Source: Chitinophaga silvisoli (GTDB lineage Bacteria; Bacteroidota; Bacteroidia; Chitinophagales; Chitinophagaceae). Taken from it: a stretch of 64,000 nt of DNA. The translations under genes and the position numbers were made by a program. Below are positions 17,026 through 25,867 of the stretch, one piece after another. The notes under the pieces were generated by a model that was not told where the DNA came from, did no database searches, and worked only from the letters and a program-made list of their open reading frames with translations. Numbering within the stretch: position 1 is the first letter of the stretch; each line of letters starts with the position of its first letter. The stretch is from contig NZ_QTJV01000002.1 of assembly GCF_003412465.1 (NCBI RefSeq), positions 186,001 through 250,000 on the forward strand, read 5' to 3'.

Positions 17026-19899
17026 ATGCAAAACACCAGACGCCCCGTACGTGTAATCTACCTGTGGCTCCTGACCATCCTCCTGCCACTTATGGCGCAG
17101 GCACAATTAAATGGTTCCTACATTATTTCCGGGAAGATCACCGGTGATGCGAGGGAACCGCTGGCAGGTGCTTCCGTGCAGATTAAAGGTACCTCCTTCG
17201 GCGCCATTACTGACAGTACCGGTGCTTTCCAACTCACCGCTAACACAAAATTCCCTTTCAAATTGGTGGTCCGTCTCCTGGGTTATCAACCCCAGGAGTT
17301 CGACGTGAAGAACAGCGATAGCCGCTTACAGATACAACTGGTGACACAGAACCTGCTGGTGAACGAAGTGGTGGTATCCGCCTCCCGTCAACAGGAGAAA
17401 CTGATGAAATCACCGGTGGCGATTGAAAAACTGGATGTGAAAGCACTGAAAGAAACGCCCGCCGCCTCTTTCTACGATGCGATCGGGAACCTGAAAGGAG
17501 TACAGATGACTACTGCAGGTTTGACCTTCAAGGTATTCAACACCCGTGGTTTCAATGTACCGAACAACTTCCGCTTTATGCAGCTGGTAGACGGTGTGGA
17601 TAACCAGGCAGCCACCCTCGGGGTACCTCTGGGTAACGCCATCGGACCTACTGAGCTGGACATCCAGAGCATAGAAGTCACACCCGGTGCATCATCTGCC
17701 TTGTATGGTATGAATGCGATTAACGGGATGTCGAACCTGATTACCAAGAACCCTTTCCAATACCAGGGTATCAGCGTCTATCAGAAAATAGGTGCTAACC
17801 ACTTTGATGGTAGTGGTGGCTCACCTAAGGCACTGACTGAAACTTCTGTGAGATATGCGCAGGCTTTCAAGGACAAATTTGCTTTCAAGATCAACTTCTC
17901 TTACATGCAGGGTACTGACTGGTATGCTGACAGTCATAATGACTTCAACCCCGGTACCAAAGCCAATCCTGACTTCCCTACACTCGTGGGAGTGAATAAC
18001 GTGGCTAACGATGCATGGAATAAATATGCTGACCAGAGTACTTTCCCGATTACCGATAAAAATGGTAAGTCTTATAATGTATCCCGTACCGGTTACTGGG
18101 AAAAAGACCTGGTAGGTGATTATACTGTACGTAACCTGAAATTTGATGGAGGTCTTTATTATAAGATCACGCCTAAACTGCAGGTTTCCTATAATTACCG
18201 TGTGGGCCAGATGGATGGTTTCTTCCAGCGTGGTAACCGCATTGGTTTGAAAAACGTAGTGGTGCAGAATCATAAAGTCGAGTTGCAGGGACAGGATTTC
18301 ACCATCCGTTCTTATATGTCTCTCGAAAATACCGGTGACTCCTATAATATGAACCCGCTGGCTGATAACCTGGAGAAGTCTTTCAAAACTGATAAGGTTT
18401 GGCAGGCGGATTATACCAAGGCACTGAACAGTGCACTGGATGCGGGTAATGATATTGCTGCTGCGCACCGTGCTGCCCGTGCGGCTGCTGATAATGGCAG
18501 ATGGACACCGGGTACTGCTGCTTTTGACAAGCAGGTAGCTTTGATCAAGAGTATTAATGACTGGGATATTTACCCAACTTCCAAGGATAGTACGAACAAG
18601 AGTGGGGGAGCTGCCCTGTTGCAGATGAGCCATTTCTATCATGCGGAAGGTACCTGGAACCTGCGTAAGTATATTCATTTTGCGGATGTGCTGGTAGGTG
18701 CTGATTATCGTACTTACGAGATCATTCCTGATGGTAACAACTTTGTGGATTTCACGAAAGCACTGGCTGACCGTAATACCCCGGGGGGTAAGCATATCTG
18801 GTATGGTAAGGTGGGTGGCTTTGTGCAGGGAAGCAAGACTTTCTTTCACGATCAGCTGAAACTGACAGCATCTGTGAGATATGATAAGAGTCAGCAGTTT
18901 GATGGTAAGTTCAACCCACGTGTGGCTGCGGTGTATACTACGCCTAATCAGCGTCATAACTTCAGGGCCAGCTGGCAGAATGGCTTTAGGTTCCCATCCC
19001 TGTTTGAGGCATATTCTTTCGTGAATAATGGTGGGGTGCGCCGTGTAGGTGGTCTCGCATTTATTGAAGAAGGCCTGGGTTATTTCAAGAATTCATTCCT
19101 TACTTCCAGTGCAACCGCGTTTACTACAGCTGTGAATAAGATTACAAATGCAGATGCATCTGTGACCAGGGCAGAGGCAGAGCAACGGAGTGCAGGTGTG
19201 CTGAAAGTAGCGAACCTGGATCCGATTAAACCAGAGCAGATTCATTCTTTTGAGGCTGGATATAAGAGTGTATTGTTTGATAATAAAGTGTTTATCGATG
19301 TAGATGCTTACTTTAACAGTTACAAGAACTTCATCGGCCAGGTGGAGGTTGCGGTACCGAAGACGGGTAGTGTGAATGACCTGACACAGGCAGTATTGGA
19401 TCAGATGTATGATAAGCAGTACCAGAACAGGTACAGGGTGTGGACGAACAGTAAGTCTACCGTACAGAACTATGGTTTTGCGCTGGGAGTTACTTACAAT
19501 TTCGAGAAAGGCTATACGCTGAGTGGTAACCTTAATTATAATAACCTGACGCAGGATAAAACGAAGGACGATGCGTTGATTCCGGGTTTCAACACGCCGA
19601 AGTACTTTACGAATGTGAGCTTTGGTAACAGGCAGGTGTTGAAGAATGTAGGTTTCAATGTGGTATGGCACTGGCAGGATACATTCTACTGGCAGAACCT
19701 GTTTGGTAATGGGGATGTACCTGCTTATAGTACGGTGGATGCCCAGGTTACTTATGGTATGCCTAAGATTCATACTTCTGTGAAAGTGGGAGGATCGAAC
19801 ATCTTTAATACGGCTTACTTCCAGTATGTAGGCGGGCCGACGATCAAGGGATTGTATTATGTGGCGATTACTTACGATTTGCCTTTTGCGAAGAAATAA
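17026..19899 (+). CDS. TonB-dependent outer-membrane receptor
   Basis: 957 residues. Signal peptide (LWLLTILLPLMAQAQ), then a carboxypeptidase-like CarboxypepD_reg domain (~30-115; GKITGDAREPLAGASVQIKG), a plug domain (~120-240; LVDGVDNQAATLGVPLG, VTPGASSALYGMNAINGM) and a 22-strand barrel ending in an aromatic-rich YYVAITYDLPFAKK. There is no SusD partner, so it is not a SusC-type polysaccharide receptor; siderophore, vitamin or another small ligand is more likely. It is followed by a terminator and a TauE/SafE permease. Substrate unknown. Confidence 0.92.
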   Translation: MQNTRRPVRVIYLWLLTILLPLMAQAQLNGSYIISGKITGDAREPLAGASVQIKGTSFGAITDSTGAFQLTANTKFPFKLVVRLLGYQPQEFDVKNSDSRLQIQLVTQNLLVNEVVVSASRQQEKLMKSPVAIEKLDVKALKETPAASFYDAIGNLKGVQMTTAGLTFKVFNTRGFNVPNNFRFMQLVDGVDNQAATLGVPLGNAIGPTELDIQSIEVTPGASSALYGMNAINGMSNLITKNPFQYQGISVYQKIGANHFDGSGGSPKALTETSVRYAQAFKDKFAFKINFSYMQGTDWYADSHNDFNPGTKANPDFPTLVGVNNVANDAWNKYADQSTFPITDKNGKSYNVSRTGYWEKDLVGDYTVRNLKFDGGLYYKITPKLQVSYNYRVGQMDGFFQRGNRIGLKNVVVQNHKVELQGQDFTIRSYMSLENTGDSYNMNPLADNLEKSFKTDKVWQADYTKALNSALDAGNDIAAAHRAARAAADNGRWTPGTAAFDKQVALIKSINDWDIYPTSKDSTNKSGGAALLQMSHFYHAEGTWNLRKYIHFADVLVGADYRTYEIIPDGNNFVDFTKALADRNTPGGKHIWYGKVGGFVQGSKTFFHDQLKLTASVRYDKSQQFDGKFNPRVAAVYTTPNQRHNFRASWQNGFRFPSLFEAYSFVNNGGVRRVGGLAFIEEGLGYFKNSFLTSSATAFTTAVNKITNADASVTRAEAEQRSAGVLKVANLDPIKPEQIHSFEAGYKSVLFDNKVFIDVDAYFNSYKNFIGQVEVAVPKTGSVNDLTQAVLDQMYDKQYQNRYRVWTNSKSTVQNYGFALGVTYNFEKGYTLSGNLNYNNLTQDKTKDDALIPGFNTPKYFTNVSFGNRQVLKNVGFNVVWHWQDTFYWQNLFGNGDVPAYSTVDAQVTYGMPKIHTSVKVGGSNIFNTAYFQYVGGPTIKGLYYVAITYDLPFAKK

Positions 19900-19913
19900 T
19901 ATAAGAGCTAAAC

Positions 19914-19946
19914 AAAAAAGCGTTTGCCAATGGCAAACGCTTTTTT
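19914..19946 (+). terminator. rho-independent terminator after TonB receptor
   Basis: AAAAAAGCGTTTGCC-AAT-GGCAAACGCTTTTTT: long perfect stem with A and T flanks, works in both directions. Confidence 0.93.
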
Positions 19947-20096
19947 GTTTAGGACAATGGCCTGCCGGCCGCCGCACCCATTAAACTTCCTATATTTTTC
20001 CTTTTCTAATAACTTTTTAAGGTTTGCTACTTGGATAAACCGTTTATTCACCCTAACTTAGTCTATCTTATCTATAGACTATATAACCAGAGAATA

Positions 20097-21071
20097 ATGT
20101 CGCATAACGAGGAGATAGAGCAATTAGAGAATCAAGTGGCCAGTCCTGAACGCCAGGAGGTCCTTATTGACCTTGTCAATGATGACAACCGTAAGAAGCC
20201 AGGTTTATGGCTGCTGATCGGCCTCATTGCGGTAGCGGTACTTGCTGGAGCAGGGATATTGTATTATTTCAATACTTCTGAGGCTGAGCATACCCGCATC
20301 TATGAGTTTACGGCTTCTATATTCACCAGGGAGGTGCTGTTCTACATTTGTGTAGGTCTGGCAGCTCAGATGGTGGATGGTGCTTTAGGTATGGCCTATG
20401 GTGCTACGTCTACCTCCTTACTGCTGGGTTTGGGTATTCCTCCGGCTATTGCCAGTGCGAGTGTGCATGTGGCAGAGGTATTTACCACGGGTGCCTCGGG
20501 CATCTCTCACTTCAGGTTTGGTAATGTGAATAAGAAACTGTTCCTGGGTCTTTTGGTACCTGGTATCATTGGCGCAGTAACGGGTGCGTTCTTATTATCC
20601 AAGGTGATCAATGGCGACATCATCAAGCCATTTATGAGTGCCTACCTGTTGATCTTAGGTATCATCGTATTGCGCAAAGCATTTCAGCATAAAAAAGGTA
20701 AGAGCAAAACCAAGCGACTGGGGCTGCTGGCCTTGTTTGGTGGCTTTATGGATGCCATCGGCGGTGGGGGCTGGGGTCCGGTTGTGACATCTACCTTGTT
20801 GAGTAAAGGCCGTTCAGCACATTATACCATTGGGTCTGTAAATGCTGCGGAGTTCTTTATTTCTTTGAGCAGTGCGGGTACTTTCCTGCTGTTTGGTGCT
20901 ATTACCGGTTGGCCGGTGATCATCGGACTGATTATCGGGGGGGTGATTGCTTCTCCTTTTGCAGCCTTGCTGGTGAGGAAGATCAAGCGCAAGCCGCTGA
21001 TGATTATGGTAGGAATACTAATTATCCTGACCAGTTTACGAACGATCATAATGGCTTTAATGCATCATTAA
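20097..21071 (+). CDS. TauE/SafE family transporter
   Basis: About 324 residues from the ATG at 20097 (MSHNEEIEQLENQ), preferred to a TTG start at 20031 whose extension is non-homologous. After an acidic cytoplasmic N-terminus there is one TM helix and then the eight-TM TauE/SafE domain with duplicated motifs: GLAAQMVDGALGMAYG (first half) and GGFMDAIGGGGWGPVV (second half). The family exports sulfite, sulfoacetate or organosulfonates, or imports them; the substrate here is unknown. The extra N-terminal helix is a common variant in Bacteroidota. Confidence 0.9.
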   Translation: MSHNEEIEQLENQVASPERQEVLIDLVNDDNRKKPGLWLLIGLIAVAVLAGAGILYYFNTSEAEHTRIYEFTASIFTREVLFYICVGLAAQMVDGALGMAYGATSTSLLLGLGIPPAIASASVHVAEVFTTGASGISHFRFGNVNKKLFLGLLVPGIIGAVTGAFLLSKVINGDIIKPFMSAYLLILGIIVLRKAFQHKKGKSKTKRLGLLALFGGFMDAIGGGGWGPVVTSTLLSKGRSAHYTIGSVNAAEFFISLSSAGTFLLFGAITGWPVIIGLIIGGVIASPFAALLVRKIKRKPLMIMVGILIILTSLRTIIMALMHH

Positions 21072-21097
21072 AAAAAGTTAATGCATCATTTTAAAAG

Positions 21098-21129
21098 AAA
21101 GAGGTTGTAGTAATTACAACCTCTTTTTT
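21098..21129. terminator. bidirectional terminator between TauE/SafE and fumC
   Basis: AAAGAGGTTGTA-GTAAT-TACAACCTCTTTTTTT serves the convergent TauE/SafE and fumC genes. Confidence 0.9.
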
Positions 21130-21148
21130 TATCCTTTATTGAGACTGA

Positions 21149-22549
21149 TTATTTAATCTCTCCCACCATATCGATAGGATTCACCCAGGCATCAAATTCT
21201 TCTGGTTTTACGTAACCCAGTTTCACTGCCATTTCTTTGAGGGTAGTACCTTCTTTATGTGCTTTTTGCGCAATCTCAGCAGCTTTGTAGTAACCAATCT
21301 TTGTGTTCAGTGCGGTTACCAGCATCAGGGAGTTGTCTACGTGCTTTTTGATATTTGCTTCGATTGGCTCGAGACCAGTCGCACATTTATCATTGAAGCT
21401 TACACAGCCATCACCGATCAGGCGTGCAGAGTGCAGGAAGTTGTAAATCATTACAGGCTTGAACACGTTCAGTTCGAAGTGACCGGTAGCACCACCGATG
21501 TTGATAGCTACGTCGTTACCCATTACCTGTGCTGCGATCATGGTGAGAGCTTCACACTGTGTAGGATTCACTTTGCCTGGCATGATGGAAGAACCTGGTT
21601 CATTGTCAGGGATGTGGAGTTCGCCGATACCGGAGCGTGGGCCGGAGCTGAGCATGCGGATATCGTTTGCGATTTTCATCAGGCTTACTGCTACGGTTTT
21701 GAGCGCACCGTGTGCTTCTACGATTGCATCGTGAGCGGCCAGGGCTTCAAATTTGTTTTCAGCAGTGATGAAAGGCAGGCCGGTGAGGTTTGCAATGTGT
21801 TTTGCTACGTTCTCAGAATAGCCTTTAGGGGTATTGATACCGGTACCTACGGCAGTACCGCCCAATGCCAGTTCGCTCAGGTGAGCCAGGGTATTGTTGA
21901 TCGCTCTCAGACCGTGGTCCAGCTGAGATACGTAACCGCTGATCTCCTGACCCAGGGTGAGTGGGGTAGCATCCATGAAGTGGGTACGACCTATTTTCAC
22001 GACATGCTTAAAGGCTTCAGCCTTTTCAGCCAGGGTATTGCGGAGCTTCTTAATGCCCGGGATGGTTACCTCGATCAGCATTTTATAAGCTGCAATGTGC
22101 ATTGCAGTCGGGAAAGTATCGTTGGATGATTGTGACTTATTCACATCGTCATTCGGGTGTATTGCTTTATCCTTATCGGTGAGCTTACCGCCATTGTTGA
22201 CATGGGCACGGTAGGCGATCACTTCATTTACGTTCATGTTAGACTGGGTACCGGAACCGGTTTGCCATACTACCAGTGGGAATTGGTCATCCAGTTTACC
22301 AGCGAGAATTTCATCGCAGGCATTGCTGATGAGGGTGGCTTTTTCCTGGGAGAGAACGCCGGCATCCAGGTTGGTCAGTGCTGCGGCTTTCTTGAGGTAT
22401 GCAAATGCCTGGATGATTTCTTTAGGCATTTTATTAATATCCTGTGCTATCCTGAAATTGTCGATAGAACGTTGGGTTTGAGCACCATAATAAGCGTCTA
22501 CTGGTACTTGTACCTCGCCCATCGTATCCTTCTCTATTCTATATTCCAT
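21149..22549 (-). CDS. fumC: class II fumarate hydratase
   Basis: 466 residues from MEYRIEKDT (start 22549; the in-frame longer start is less likely). Interconverts fumarate and L-malate in the TCA cycle without an Fe-S cluster. Family signatures present are [41 protein letters not shown] and the fumarase/aspartase signature [13 protein letters not shown] with the catalytic Ser. Length and motifs are normal. Its upstream region is the hairpin repeat array 22599-23116, so any leader from a distant promoter would contain that array. Confidence 0.96.
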   Translation of the reverse strand: MEYRIEKDTMGEVQVPVDAYYGAQTQRSIDNFRIAQDINKMPKEIIQAFAYLKKAAALTNLDAGVLSQEKATLISNACDEILAGKLDDQFPLVVWQTGSGTQSNMNVNEVIAYRAHVNNGGKLTDKDKAIHPNDDVNKSQSSNDTFPTAMHIAAYKMLIEVTIPGIKKLRNTLAEKAEAFKHVVKIGRTHFMDATPLTLGQEISGYVSQLDHGLRAINNTLAHLSELALGGTAVGTGINTPKGYSENVAKHIANLTGLPFITAENKFEALAAHDAIVEAHGALKTVAVSLMKIANDIRMLSSGPRSGIGELHIPDNEPGSSIMPGKVNPTQCEALTMIAAQVMGNDVAINIGGATGHFELNVFKPVMIYNFLHSARLIGDGCVSFNDKCATGLEPIEANIKKHVDNSLMLVTALNTKIGYYKAAEIAQKAHKEGTTLKEMAVKLGYVKPEEFDAWVNPIDMVGEIK

Positions 22550-22598
22550 AATGCTTGATTTTTTGCGGTACAAACGTACTAAATGTCAGTAAAAAAAT

Positions 22599-22677
22599 GC
22601 TTGTACAGGCTATAAAATTGGGGTGAATGAATGAAAAGAGGCCAATGGGGTGTAGACAATGGATGGCCTGTACAAGC
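22599..22677. repeat. 12-bp inverted repeat pair upstream of fumC
   Basis: GCTTGTACAGGC at 22599-22610 and GCCTGTACAAGC at 22666-22677 are perfect reverse complements 55 bp apart, enclosing a GGGGTGAATGAATGAAA unit of the neighbouring array. It could form a stem in the fumC leader. Confidence 0.6.
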
Positions 22678-23116
22678 GGGCTCTGGGGACAATGGTCAGG
22701 TATAGGATAGGTCTAAAAAGGTAGGGGTGAATGGATAAAAAAGGCCCTGTTAGGGCCTAAGGGCTTGGGGGCAAATGAATGAAAACAGGTTAATGGATGG
22801 CCGGACCGGCAAAAAATCTTTGGGGGCGAATGAATGAAACAGGCCTTTTGCAGGCAATGATTTTCGGGGGCGAATGGATGAATAGATGCCTTTTGCAGGC
22901 AATAACTTTCGGGGGCGAATGGATGAATAGATGCCTTTTGCAGGCAATAACTTTCGGGGGCGAATGGATGAATGAGTGCTGGTACCGGCTAATATTTCGG
23001 GGGCGAATGGACGAAAAAGTGTCAATGAGCGCCAGTACCAGCTGTTTTTTCGGGGGCGAACGGATGAAATAAAGTTGACAGGAAGCTTCCGGGTTTATCT
23101 AATGGACGAAAACCTG
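22620..23116. repeat. array of GGGGGCGAATGRATGAA units separated by small palindromes
   Basis: Nine copies of a 17-18 bp core occur at 22620, 22724, 22767, 22822, 22866, 22911, 22956, 22999 and 23052, plus a decayed copy near 23098. Core spacing in the centre is 43-45 bp and copies 22866-22956 are near-identical 45-bp units. Between cores are short palindromes of different sequence: AGGCCCT-GTT-AGGGCCT, GCCGG-A-CCGGC, TGCCT-TTTGC-AGGCA (twice) and GCTG-GTAC-CGGC. Open frames across it on both strands are by-products of the ATG-rich core. It lies between the histidine-kinase operon and fumC. Function unknown. Confidence 0.9.
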
Positions 23117-23153
23117 CCTTTAATATCATTTGGGGTCATACAAACGGCTGAGA

Positions 23154-23351
23154 CTAATCAACCTTGTTAAGGTCAGCCTTCCCTCCCGGTGCGGTTAATT
23201 CCGCTGGCGCACTTCCCGGGAGGGGGGCTTGTTGGGTTGTCCCCCCAACTTGTAATGTGACTTTCGGTATAGGGGTTAAAGGAATCGATGAATCAAAGGT
23301 AAGGATGCCTGCCAGGTGCAGGAAATACATTACACCGATCCATCTTTTCAA
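23154..23351 (-). CDS. possible small secreted protein after the histidine kinase
   Basis: A 65-residue frame with TTG start 42 bp after the histidine-kinase stop. The N-terminus looks like a signal peptide (KRWIGVMYFLHLAGILTF) and the rest is rich in Pro, Thr and Gly with no known domain. The DNA also holds a strong hairpin (CCCTCCCGG 23181-23189 with CCGGGAGGG 23216-23224) and a GGGGGG/CCCCCC pair at 23223-23246, so the frame may be a chance reading through structured DNA. Listed because of position and signal-like start; unsure. Confidence 0.3.
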   Translation of the reverse strand: MKRWIGVMYFLHLAGILTFDSSIPLTPIPKVTLQVGGTTQQAPLPGSAPAELTAPGGKADLNKVD

Positions 23352-23393
23352 GGTACGGATAGCAGGATTGCAGGTATTTTTAAAATTCGGGGA

Positions 23394-24452
23394 TCAGGAT
23401 ACGGTGATCCATAGGGAGGCGGTATAATTGTCCGCTTCCTCAGTGGTAGTAAGGGAATAGTTGTTTTTATAGGTAGCTTCCAGCCTTCTCCTGATGTTAT
23501 CCATGCCTATACCGTTGGACAACTCTTTTGGGCCTGTTTTCTTACGGTTGTGCGTGGAAAAGTAAATGGTTCCGTCCTCCTCTGACACTTTCAGTTGCAT
23601 GACCAGGGGGTGCTGGTCATTATTCAGTTCTCCATGTTTAAAAGCGTTTTCTACCAGGGTAATGATGACCAGGGGGATAATCCGGATTTCATTGATATCG
23701 CCACTGATATCAAATACGACCTGCAGCCGGTTACTAAACCGGAGTTGGTTGATCTTGATCACGTTCTGTACGTGTTCAATTTCTCTTGACAGGAGCACGG
23801 TATCTACATCCTGCTCACCGGTATGCATGGAATAGCGCATGATTTCGCAGAGGGTCAGGATGCCTTCTGACAATTCTTCGCTCACTGGTAAGGATTTGGC
23901 ATAAAAGAGATTCAGGGTATTGTGCAGGAAGTGGGGATTGATCTGTGCCCGTAGAAAAGCATATTCTGATTTAAGGCGATCGGCTTCAATACGGGCCTTT
24001 TCCAGTTCCATAGCACGTAGTCGTTTTTCCTTGCTGACGGACTCCATGGCGAAGTAATAGCCAAAGGAGAAAAACTCGTAGATCAGGAAGATCCACAGCA
24101 GATCTACTATCAGCTCTGAGAATATATAAGGCGGTATGGTACCGGGTGGTTCATAGGGCCTGATGAGGGTACCACATGCCCAGTATAAACCTGCAGCAGA
24201 AAAATACAGGAAGATCTCAGCAGCAATCAGTAAAATATATCTTTTTGTGCTAAGGAATTTTTTGAGGACGTAGTAGTTGCCGTAAAATATGTACACAACC
24301 GGAATCTCTGTGAACACGAAGTCCAACAGATCGAAAGTATAATCAGATTTTAAAAATTTTCGGGATAATCCAATAGTGATATAAATCGACCATGCTAAGA
24401 GGTGATAGATTATTAATCTAAAAAGGGTCCGGGTTTTCTTCGACGATTCCAT
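23394..24452 (-). CDS. LytS-type sensor histidine kinase, four TM helices
   Basis: 352 residues. Four hydrophobic segments (~10-28, 42-62, 71-92, 108-135) are followed by a short coiled region and a His_kinase domain: QINPHFLHNTL (phospho-acceptor His ~174), then a HATPase with VENAFKHG (N-box) and NGIGMDNIRRRLE (G-box). This polytopic sensor layout resembles AgrC/LytS-class kinases. It follows the S41 protease gene by 25 bp and appears to share its transcript. The usual LytTR response regulator is not next to it, so its partner is elsewhere or absent. Signal unknown. Confidence 0.92.
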   Translation of the reverse strand: MESSKKTRTLFRLIIYHLLAWSIYITIGLSRKFLKSDYTFDLLDFVFTEIPVVYIFYGNYYVLKKFLSTKRYILLIAAEIFLYFSAAGLYWACGTLIRPYEPPGTIPPYIFSELIVDLLWIFLIYEFFSFGYYFAMESVSKEKRLRAMELEKARIEADRLKSEYAFLRAQINPHFLHNTLNLFYAKSLPVSEELSEGILTLCEIMRYSMHTGEQDVDTVLLSREIEHVQNVIKINQLRFSNRLQVVFDISGDINEIRIIPLVIITLVENAFKHGELNNDQHPLVMQLKVSEEDGTIYFSTHNRKKTGPKELSNGIGMDNIRRRLEATYKNNYSLTTTEEADNYTASLWITVS

Positions 24453-24477
24453 TATTGTCTAAAGATAAACAAATTAA

Positions 24478-25530
24478 TCAGCGATGTTCCATTACGTACT
24501 GCACCCAGTCAGTGCAGCTTTCAGGGATTTCAACGCCGGGAGCAATGCCAATATTGTCTATCACTTCTGCAGGCATGCGAAGTGTGCGGGAACTGGGTAT
24601 ACCCAGCGCGAATAATGTGCAGGGCATCTTATACGGCACTACATCCGAATAGTCTACTGCGCCAGCAGTATGGGTACCGAACAGTTGTACCTTTTTACTC
24701 TGCCGGGCTTTCAATACAAACATTTCTGTGCTGCTCCCTACATTCTGATTGATGATGAGTGATACTTTTTGCGGATAAGGGAAGACCTGGTTCATCCTGA
24801 TTGTATCATTGTTCCATAACTGGTATGCTGTGCCCAGATGTGCCCGTAGTGCAGCGGCTTCTTTCCGGAAAACGGCTTTCATGCTATCACTTATATTCGG
24901 ATAGTCCGTGACATCGTAGAGGTTGCGGATATTCTCTTCTGTAGCCAGTACAGTGGCCCCTTCTGAGATGATGGGGTTTGTGTATAAATAGGGTAAGAGA
25001 CTATCAAAACAGATGGTGGATCCTCCTTTGTTTTCCCTAAGATCGATGATGAAATGTGGTGTTTTGTTCAGCCGTTCTTTGTGTAGTGCAAGCAGGCTAT
25101 CAATGATGCCTTTGAATTGCAAACGGGCACTGGGAATGGTGAGCAGACAGGTTTGATCATTCAATATTTTAAAAGAGGGAGCTGCTACGGGGGGTAGCGG
25201 TGTTTTAGGGAAATAAGTATCCAGTAGAGGATGTTTACCTCCACGGTTGACGACAACTACTAAATGTTTATCATGAAAAAAGCCTGTCCATTGCTGCAAT
25301 AGTCTAAGGCAGACGGGCATAGTGGCGGTATCTGCTACCAGTAGTAAGCTATCAGTCAGTGCATGGTATTGTTTATTATTTGCAGCAGTGACTTTGTCGG
25401 GGAAGCCGATATAATTCTTCTCTACTTTATCGATGAGGAATTGCAGGTTTGCCTTACAGGCACAGTCCTGTGCTATAGCGGGGCATACAGCCAGGCTTAG
25501 AAAAATGGTTATTAAGTAGCGTGTCATCAT
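24478..25530 (-). CDS. S41-family serine peptidase, exported
   Basis: 350 residues with an N-terminal signal (YLITIFLSLAVCPAIAQ). A short helical N-terminal region is followed by the tail-specific-protease (S41) domain: FIIDLRENKGGSTICF, then the nucleophile region NQNVGSSTEMFVLKA, and GTHTAGAVDYSD, where the general-base Lys of CtpA-type enzymes is not obvious. No PDZ domain is seen. It lies between a lanthipeptide-type precursor gene (55-bp gap with a perfect palindrome) and a histidine kinase gene (25-bp gap). A role in trimming or clearing the peptide is an inference from location. Confidence 0.85.
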   Translation of the reverse strand: MMTRYLITIFLSLAVCPAIAQDCACKANLQFLIDKVEKNYIGFPDKVTAANNKQYHALTDSLLLVADTATMPVCLRLLQQWTGFFHDKHLVVVVNRGGKHPLLDTYFPKTPLPPVAAPSFKILNDQTCLLTIPSARLQFKGIIDSLLALHKERLNKTPHFIIDLRENKGGSTICFDSLLPYLYTNPIISEGATVLATEENIRNLYDVTDYPNISDSMKAVFRKEAAALRAHLGTAYQLWNNDTIRMNQVFPYPQKVSLIINQNVGSSTEMFVLKARQSKKVQLFGTHTAGAVDYSDVVPYKMPCTLFALGIPSSRTLRMPAEVIDNIGIAPGVEIPESCTDWVQYVMEHR

Positions 25531-25546
25531 ACATGGTCAACATAAC

Positions 25547-25574
25547 TATCAGGGAAACCGGTTTCCCTGATAGT
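25547..25574 (-). terminator. perfect palindrome between precursor gene and S41 protease gene
   Basis: CTATCAGGGAAACC and its exact complement GGTTTCCCTGATAG abut to form a 28-bp palindrome. It lies 10 bp after the precursor stop and 17 bp before the protease start on the minus strand. Without a T-run it would act as a partial terminator or RNA-stability element, raising precursor over downstream gene expression, as seen in many RiPP operons. That role is inferred. Confidence 0.6.
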
Positions 25575-25584
25575 GTGAAATGAA

Positions 25585-25758
25585 TTAAAGGGTCAGCACT
25601 TCAATCACCGTCGGCGTTTGTGTGAACTCACACACGGGGTGTGAAGAGGGGCCTTCAACAAGAATGGGTGATAAGTGAGGTGTGTTCAGTTTTGAAATTG
25701 TTATTTTTCCCAATTTCAGCTTTTTTGATGTTTTGAGGGCAAGGGTTGTTTTCTTCAT
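25585..25758 (-). CDS. class I lanthipeptide-type RiPP precursor peptide
   Basis: 57 residues from the ATG at 25758. The leader MKKTTLALKTSKKLKLGK plus TISKLN matches the Bacteroidota precursor pattern K-K-L-x-L-x-K-x-T-I-x-x-L-N shared by class I lanthipeptide (pinensin-like) and rSAM-type precursors. The remaining ~32 residues hold one Cys and many Ser/Thr/Pro residues (SPILVEGPSS, FTQTPTVIEV). With only one Cys at most one lanthionine can form. No LanB, LanC, radical SAM or ABC exporter gene is visible in the window. It is first in a likely operon with the S41 protease and histidine kinase. Confidence 0.7.
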   Translation of the reverse strand: MKKTTLALKTSKKLKLGKITISKLNTPHLSPILVEGPSSHPVCEFTQTPTVIEVLTL

Positions 25759-25867
25759 GAGTAGGCTTTTATGGTTATATTGGTAAATATGCACATGAAG
25801 TTATCGCAACGGGTTACTCTCATCAATTTTTATACACGGATATTGGCATTTAAAGTACAGATGTTGC

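Noticed and set aside
17821..19977. Long antisense frames in the TonB receptor gene
   Set aside because: Shadow frames without domains.
21257..22558. Long open frames antisense to fumC
   Set aside because: Shadow frames of a well-conserved gene; Cys-rich translations with no domain.
22750..23072. 91-residue frames on both strands through the repeat array
   Set aside because: They are produced by the repeated ATG-containing core; spacing of 43-55 bp breaks the frame between several units and the translations are low-complexity.
22620..23116. CRISPR array
   Set aside because: Spacers are not unique (three units are near-identical over their full 45 bp), hairpins lie in the spacers, and there are no cas genes.
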